The position numbers and the translations under genes were made by a program. Below the pieces are notes generated by a model that did not search any database, was not told the DNA's origin, and was given only the letters and a program-made list of their open reading frames with translations. A stretch of 64,000 nucleotides of DNA from Perca fluviatilis (Eukaryota; Chordata; Actinopteri; Perciformes; Percidae), in contig NC_053119.1 of assembly GCF_010015445.1 (NCBI RefSeq), positions 28,099,383 to 28,163,382 on the forward strand, given 5' to 3'. Every line of letters starts with the position of its first letter. Position 1 is the first letter of the stretch. This document shows, piece after piece, positions 49,001 to 56,680 of this stretch.

Positions 49001-52000
49001 GTTCTGTCCTGTAGTCGCAGCAATGTTTTTTCCCTGACTTTCTCATACCTGCTCAGTTGTAAAAACACCCCGAGTTTTTAGTGCGTTTGTGTGTGGTGTG
49101 TCCTAATAGGCAATGTTGCAACCACTGACCCTTAGGTGCAATGTCCACACTGTAATTTGCCAGCAGTTAACAGTGTTCACCGTGTCTGCGTGAGATGTCT
49201 CGTGTGATATCTGTTGTTATCATGTAGACTGTGGCCTTGTTTGAATATGAGTAGCATGCATCACTTCCTCCTCAAGTCTGCTGGGAATTCAGAGGGCTGT
49301 GTTTCCTTCATGGGTATTTAGTGTCCTCAGCAAGGAGTGAGGAAAAAGGTGCATGTCCACATATTTGAGCAAGGCCTGTTGCCCAACTGGTTGTTGTCAC
49401 TCACTCAGACAGGAGATCGCGTGGAGTTTTCACATAAAGATGAACCTACCTGCAGTTTCCAACCTTGCTGGTTGACCAGGGTACCCACGTGGGCTTAATG
49501 TTTCATCAGCTCATTCCATGTAGTATGTGTGAATGCTAAAAACAGTCGGTGTCTCTCACTTTGAATCTTTGCAACTGGAAGCAGTGTGTTTGCAGTGTTC
49601 TAAATGTGTTAATGAGAAGTATTCCTCTTTGTCTCATATACAGTGTTGCATATACATTTCCCAGCGATGGGAAATGTAGAATTTTGACTGAATAAGGTCC
49701 ATAGTCGCTTTATCAGCCTGGTTGTATTTGAGGCCCTGCAGCGGGAACCAAAACTAAAGCCAGGATCAATATGACTGTACTCTGAATCCGATAAGTAATA
49801 TAATTTATCTTATAATTTTAATCCCCTACTTTAATGATTATTCAATTAAGGATTTACTGAGCGGTAAGTTACAACGATGCGTTTCCTAACTATGCTTACG
49901 TGATTTGGTGGAGCCATAACATTTTTATTAGGACTCCAATCTGTCCAAAAAAAAAAAAAAAAAAAGATTTTCTAAACTGCAGTTTCCCCTACAGATTTTA
50001 AGCTTTTTCTCTGTGATAGTCCCTTGTAGTTATTATCTGGCATTTCACTTTCCCGGCTCCTTTACCCACCAGCCTGAACACTATGTCTTCCTCCTATTTG
50101 TGTCATGTAATGGTTCAAGCCCTTATATGTGTGCCACTATCAACGACCATGGGCGTGCTGGTCTTAAAGGGGGTAGGCTATATCCTTCGCGTTCCACTTC
50201 CGGGATTGCTCCGGTGCTGCAGGAAATTCCGCCGGATGCATGTATTTTCCGTTTCCTTCCGCTTTCTTTGTGTTGGAATTTTAAATTCGTTGGATTCATA
50301 AGGACTATTGTTGTCTGCTCCTCAGATCTCTGCATGGAAAATTGAGACAGCTAGCTAGACTATCTGTCCAATCTGAGTTTTCTCTCGCACGACTATTTTG
50401 CAGCGGCTCTGTGCGGAGCTTAGCACCGCCCCTGACAATTCTGATTGGTTTAAAAAAAATGCCATTAAACCAGAGCACGTTTTCCTCCCATCCCTGAATG
50501 CTATGTGGAGTAGCCAGACCCTCCTTCAGTGCACTTTGGAGAAGGGTCTGGCAAAGCGAGACTATATTGCTATCTTGAGGCAGCGGGAAGTGATCGCGCC
50601 ATTGACCAACAAAAACCTGGTCGACAGTCAATAACGCAGCATTTCATTGTTATTTTAACAGCGCATTAGTAAAATGCGCCTAGGCTCGTGCACAGCGCGC
50701 ACACACTATGCTTGTTACACACACAGGGACGCGCAGCAGCACACAAACATGCAAAAGATTAAAAATAAAAGTATTACAATGTGAAAGAGTATTTCACTTC
50801 ACGCACGCATGAGCAGATCAGTTTCTTCTGCTAAAAAAATATCTCCTTCCTGCTTAGCAAATCCGCCATCAATGCGTCAAGGTACAAACGCGCCTGGCTT
50901 TTAAGGGGAATGGGAGATGACACTCTGATTGGTTTGCTGCACGTTACGCCCAAAACACCCGTTTGAACCACGCGCCTGGCTCACTGACCCATTTTTCCGC
51001 CGTTAAACTAGCAAAAGTGGATTTGTACACACCCTAAACACACCTGCGCCAGGCGCTTCACGCCGCGCACTCAGATCATTAAAATATGGCCCACAGGCTC
51101 TTTTAGGGTTGGCGTCGGCTACAGCATCCAACAAATACGTCCCATTCTAAAATTCATTGCAGCAGAGTGATTGCATTTCTGTTGGCGTCGGAGAACAATT
51201 TGAGCAAACGCACCACCAGTCTTTGTTTGCTCTCAGCATCTCAGGTTCTGGAGGGTCTGCGCTGGCCAAATCCTCTCGCACGTCTAATGCAGCCTCCACC
51301 TCTCTCCACTGCATTTCTTTGGCTGTATTCTTTAGCTTGATCATATACAGCTGAATATATGTGAGCTAAAATACTGTAAAATGTATACTCTTATACAGTC
51401 ATATTTTGGGATGCCATTTTCGCTGTTGAAAAGAGACTGGGAATCCAAGCCCAAATAGCCTGTACTAGGGCTGGGCGATACGGAGAAAATCCGATATCAC
51501 GATATTGTTGACCAAATACCTTGATGACGATATTGCGACGATATTGTAGGGTTGACTATTTGTGCTTTCACAAAATATTTACACAGTGAGATTTTAGATG
51601 AATAATCATCAATAATGTGTAATAATGAATAATGTGGAATGACTAAATGGTTAAAGGCAAATAATTGAACAGCTAGAAGTCAGTCAGTTCAGAAAATGAC
51701 ATCACTTTACTGTAATGCAGCCTTTAAAACCAGGAAAAGACAACACTTACCATATAACGATATTACGATATCCAAAATCTACGACGATTTCGTGATATGA
51801 GACTAGCGTCTCAGATGTATTGACCCCAGCCCTAGCCTGCAGTTCTTCCTTGCATCCAAGTGCGTCACTGTCATATGACGCCGCTGTATGCAGGAAAAAC
51901 ATCTGCAATCTTAGCTTTCTCGATCAATACACCTCGCAGTGAGGCATTTATTGCTTCAATCGACTACATTTATCATCAACATTGATTGGAGAGCCACATA

Positions 52001-55000
52001 AAAGGTGGCAAATTTCCCCTTTATGGTAGCAACCACTATCTGTGAGAAAATCTGTTTAGCTGGTGCATATAAGAAAAAAAGTCCTAATTTGCACTTCAAT
52101 AGTAGCCACACTTCAAAAATCACCATACTGGCAACCAAATTGAGCCGGGTGTTCTTAACGTGTTCAAGTAGTGTTTACTAGGAGAGGCTGAAACATCTTA
52201 AAAGAAGAAGCAATTATCTGTGTCTGATCAGTAATGGATTTAATTATGGGATTAAATCATTCTGTGTACTGTGAAAAACACTTGCCGTATGCGTAGGCTT
52301 TTCCCATTTCATAACTGACACAGGGTGCTGTTTACTAACTGAACATTATCTGAAGAACTACAGATGAAAGATCAAACAGGGGGATTATTTTCCCTTTCTG
52401 TGCTCCAGGTTTTCTGCCTTCTCTTGTTTCCGTTTCTTATTTTTACCCACTTTTTCATCCCTCACACCCCACAGCTGATCTCTCCCACCTCCTCTCTCTA
52501 GGTGATTTGTCTTCTCCCTATCACAGTGCTCCTGCCCTCTTTTGATTTTCTCCTCAATTTTCTTTCTCCCTCATCACACCCTTCTTCCCCCTCCACCCAC
52601 GCTCTGTGTCCTCTTTTCTGTTTTTCTCTGTAACGTCGCTGCTCTTCCTCCTGGATTATTTCCACCACTCTTTCTCTCTCCACCCACCCACCGACGCACC
52701 CATCTCCGTCCCCCCCTTTCACGCTCTGTCCCTCTGTCTTGTGGAAGTTGAGCCCTTTGTGGGGATGCCACGCCGAAGACCCCTCTCCTTCTGCCCCTGC
52801 TGGTCCCCTGAAGGTAACGTAACCTCGCCGCCTCTGCTGACGGTTGTGGCGGGTTACCATGGCAACCGTACGGATCTCCAGAACCGGGCTACCCCCCTTG
52901 AGCCCCCTCCTCCCCCCCCCCATCATCCTCCCAGCCGGCCTTCCTCCTTTTCCCCGTCCTCAGCGTTTGTGTGTGATCGGGCTCAGTAGCTTTCCCCAGA
53001 ATGTACCCAAAAACTGAGTCTTGTATTGAGTCATTTCTCATGAGGAAATTGATTTAAAATATATATATAAAAAAAAATGCTCCGAATATTCATTTCATCA
53101 CAATTTTGTCGACTGCGTCAGAATTTATGCCGTTAAAGGTATTGATCAGTTGGTAATTTTTTTTATTATTATTATTATTTGTTACCATGACAGTTATTTT
53201 ATGTCGATTTTCATCTTCCCCAAAACGGATAAGGATCAGGACAGAGTCTCTGTCGATACTTTAAACTCTAATGTACAGTTCTAGCATCTTGGCTCCCACA
53301 GGGTAGATGAATAATAAAAAGACACTACCAATCCAAACCGTTTTATAGTATAGCTCTTATAGAGCATAATCAACACCAATACAACTTGAAGAGAAATCCT
53401 ATGCTTGCCGTGCAGTGTTGCCAGATTGGGCCTGCTTTTTTTTATTTAACTAGACCAGGGGTGTCAAACTCAATTTCACTAAGGGCCACACTGGAAATGA
53501 AGATCACAATAAGGGCCAGACATGTTGAGCTTATTGACATGCTTTTTTTTAGTAAAAAATTCAATTAACTTTGTATTATTGCATGTCTCATACAGCTCTC
53601 TCCCATACAGTTTGGTCGACATAAAACCCTAAAAAAGTCAGCAAAAAAGTTTCTTAGCCATCGTAGAATTTAGCAAGTCATGGAAAACAAACATTAGAAA
53701 TTTAAAAACAGCTACCACCCAGCCGACTCACCACAACACACAGCCTTTTCACAGCCTGAATATAATAAAAAAAACTCTCTCCTTCTGTGGGGAATTCTGA
53801 GTCTCAAAGTCTGCAAATCTGTCAAATTCTGCACGGCAGTGTCGCATAATTACAGTATGAAAAACAGATTGCTGATTTTTATTTTTTTTGGTTTGGTGCA
53901 CAACTAGTTAGCTGTGAACCTAAATTGAAATGTGGGCCTTGAGTTTGACACATGCGAATTAGACGGTTAAAAAAATGACACGCAATAACCGATAACTGAT
54001 GGCCAGCAAAATCCAATGTCATTTCAGTTTATCACAACTGGGTTGAAACTTGAATTTTCAATTATTATTCCCCGTAGCTCTGTGATCAAAGACTTGTCTA
54101 AGGTGCACATATTTAAAAAATTAGATTTAACATGTTACATTAAATTAATTACATTGGACATTAACATTATCCAAAAGACTTGGTAAAAGAAACTGTCAAG
54201 AAGAAGAAGAAAAAAAACAACTGTTGTAGTTGAAAATCAGTTATAATCCTAGAACAATCATAGTGTCTCAGAAAATGGAGGAAAAGATACGCTTCCTTAT
54301 TATTCTAAGAGGCTGCATTCACTCAAAGGGGAAACTACTCTGCTGTAGTGTGTCTTATCAACCGCATGTGCTCTGTTTTCTGTTTTCTAAAAATGAATCG
54401 TAAAGCTGCGTAGTCCTTTGCCGCATCCATTTTTGCAGTTGTTATCCCTTGAATTAATGTTAAACGTGTCATGTAATCATAAAATGATAATAAAACCGGG
54501 GCGGGTGAACACCTGAGACGTGGCTAGCTCGCGGGCAAGTTTGCGGTTCAAGGAGTGAGAAGCTTGCATGGTGTGATGATTTGTTATAAATATGCAAGCA
54601 TTACACAAAAACAAGTCCTTAAACATTAATGGATCATCTGGTTTGGTCCTGTAGCTAACACCTGTCAGTGGAATATTTTGCCTGAGCTTCTAATCCGTTT
54701 AAAGAAACATTCTTTTGTGTTTGTGTGCGATCTGGTGTTTTGGTTCCTGTTTTTTTTTTATTGCTGTTTCTGCCTTGTACCGGACGAACTATCCTTTTGT
54801 GTTCGGAGTCTCGGAGCTGAGGGGTGGTGACGGTGGAACAGGTTGAAATACAAAGACAAACATCCATTTGTAGGATAGGTTTGGAAACTCAGCCTTGCTC
54901 TTACACTTCCCTCCTTTGTCTCTGCATGTTGTATTCTTCTCCAGTGTGAGCAGCTCTTCTCCAGCTTTGCCTCTTCCGTCCCTTGTCTGTTAGTTAGCGA

Positions 55001-55715
55001 AAGCCAGCCCCCCGAGACCACAACCGTGCAATTTTATGGGTGTAAAATGTTTTTTCCTTTTCGTTTTGCAAGAGCCTCCTCTTCCCCAGCTAACTATGTC
55101 ACGCCGCATCGAGGTTTGCCTTCCGGTGTTTCCCCGAAACCGCTCGGCTCCACCTGCTCCAGTCTGATAAATTTAAAGGCCAATCGCCCAATGCATCGCC
55201 CCCAGCAGCAGACCTTTCTAAGCATGCCACATATAGACCGTTCTTCTCTGCATACAGCGGGACTGCAAAGTGTGCAGCTGTTCGGCTCTCTGACTGATAA
55301 TGCCAGTTATGAAAACTGCAATGCATTATGCCAGTAGCGCTGAACATGCTTTACTCTGAGGCAGACTTAATTAAGGAGTGTGAACTTCACTGTTGGCCTA
55401 AATGATTAATCATCCCATAAACATTTGATCCTGTAATTGAATATGTAAAGACAGCAGAATGATTCATGCATTCCCCCCCCCCATTAACTGCTAATGAAGA
55501 ATTTCCATAAAGTCCTTGGGTTTACTTGTCTGTAGTGTCTAAGCTACTGATTGGTGTGTTTGTGTTTTTTCTTATTACCCATACACTCAAAAAAAATAAA
55601 AAAATAAATCTGATAGGAGGAGGTAGTTGCTCCCAAAGAGCAGCTACATCTGACACGGAGTCCAAACTGGGTAACACAAACTTTGCAAATAGGGTATTTT
55701 CTGTTTGTGGGTTGT

Positions 55716-55764
<49 letters not shown>

Positions 55765-56628
55765 CATTTACCAAAGTTGAAACCTGTAGCTCCACGCCAT
55801 CTTCTGTGCGCCATCTTTAAGTATGGCGCGACTGACCACGTTGGTGTCAAGTCCATATCCTTCCACCTCACCACGCCCCAGCGAAGGACATCCTGGCTTG
55901 GCTGTCATTGCATTGCCCCGTGTCAGTCCTTGTCAGTGTGTGACATCAGTGTCCATCTCCCAGCAGCCATCTGGCGTCTCACTCACCACTCTGTGCTTCC
56001 TCCTTCCCCTCCAGGCATGGGCAAGAAGGACGATCCCAAGCTAATGCAAGAGTGGTTTAAGCTGGTGCAGGAGAAAAATGCCCTGGTCCGCTATGAGTCA
56101 GAACTCATGATATTGTAAGTACACGAATTGACTGTTGAGATGGATAAGCTAGTCGATAAACTGATTCGTCAAAGGGGCTTTTCATTTCCAAGAAGCACAG
56201 CCTAGCTGTGTGTTACTACCAACTCCTGTAGTAACCAAGCAACTAGTTTGAAATAAATTGTGTGTTGAGTATATAAAAACTCAACACACATATACTGTGT
56301 GTGTGTGTATATATATATATATATAAAAAAGAGATGGTCCGATACCAGTATCTGTATTTGCTCCGATACTGCCTAAAACGCTGGTATCGGGAAGTACTGG
56401 AGTTTATGCACTGATCCGGTACCATGTAATAAAGCCCTAAAGAAAATCTACGTTAAAGTAGTTTATTTATGTTCTTTTTCCGTTATAACTGACTGTCAAA
56501 CTGGATAGTAAAAGAAAGTTCTGTGGCATTCATTGTTTGTGTTTGTTTGATACATACAAGTGTACCTATGGGAGAATATGTATATGTATAATATGTATAT
56601 GTTTTTTAAATTATATTTTATATATACA

Positions 56629-56680
<52 letters not shown>

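Larger units (their letters stand above)
52814..56014. other. intron with repeats
   Basis: It holds the hAT element 53456-53950 and a GT tract (55716-55760). The remainder is AT-rich without recognised exons. Confidence 0.5.

Noticed and set aside
52498..52989. Open frames on both strands in the 52.5-53.0 kb region
   Set aside because: Produced by a CT-rich intron. Only the small phase 1-1 block at 52748-52813 was kept, as a weak candidate.
55522..55874. Several open frames around 55.5-55.9 kb
   Set aside because: They read through the (GT)n microsatellite in different frames. The only real exon nearby begins at 56015.
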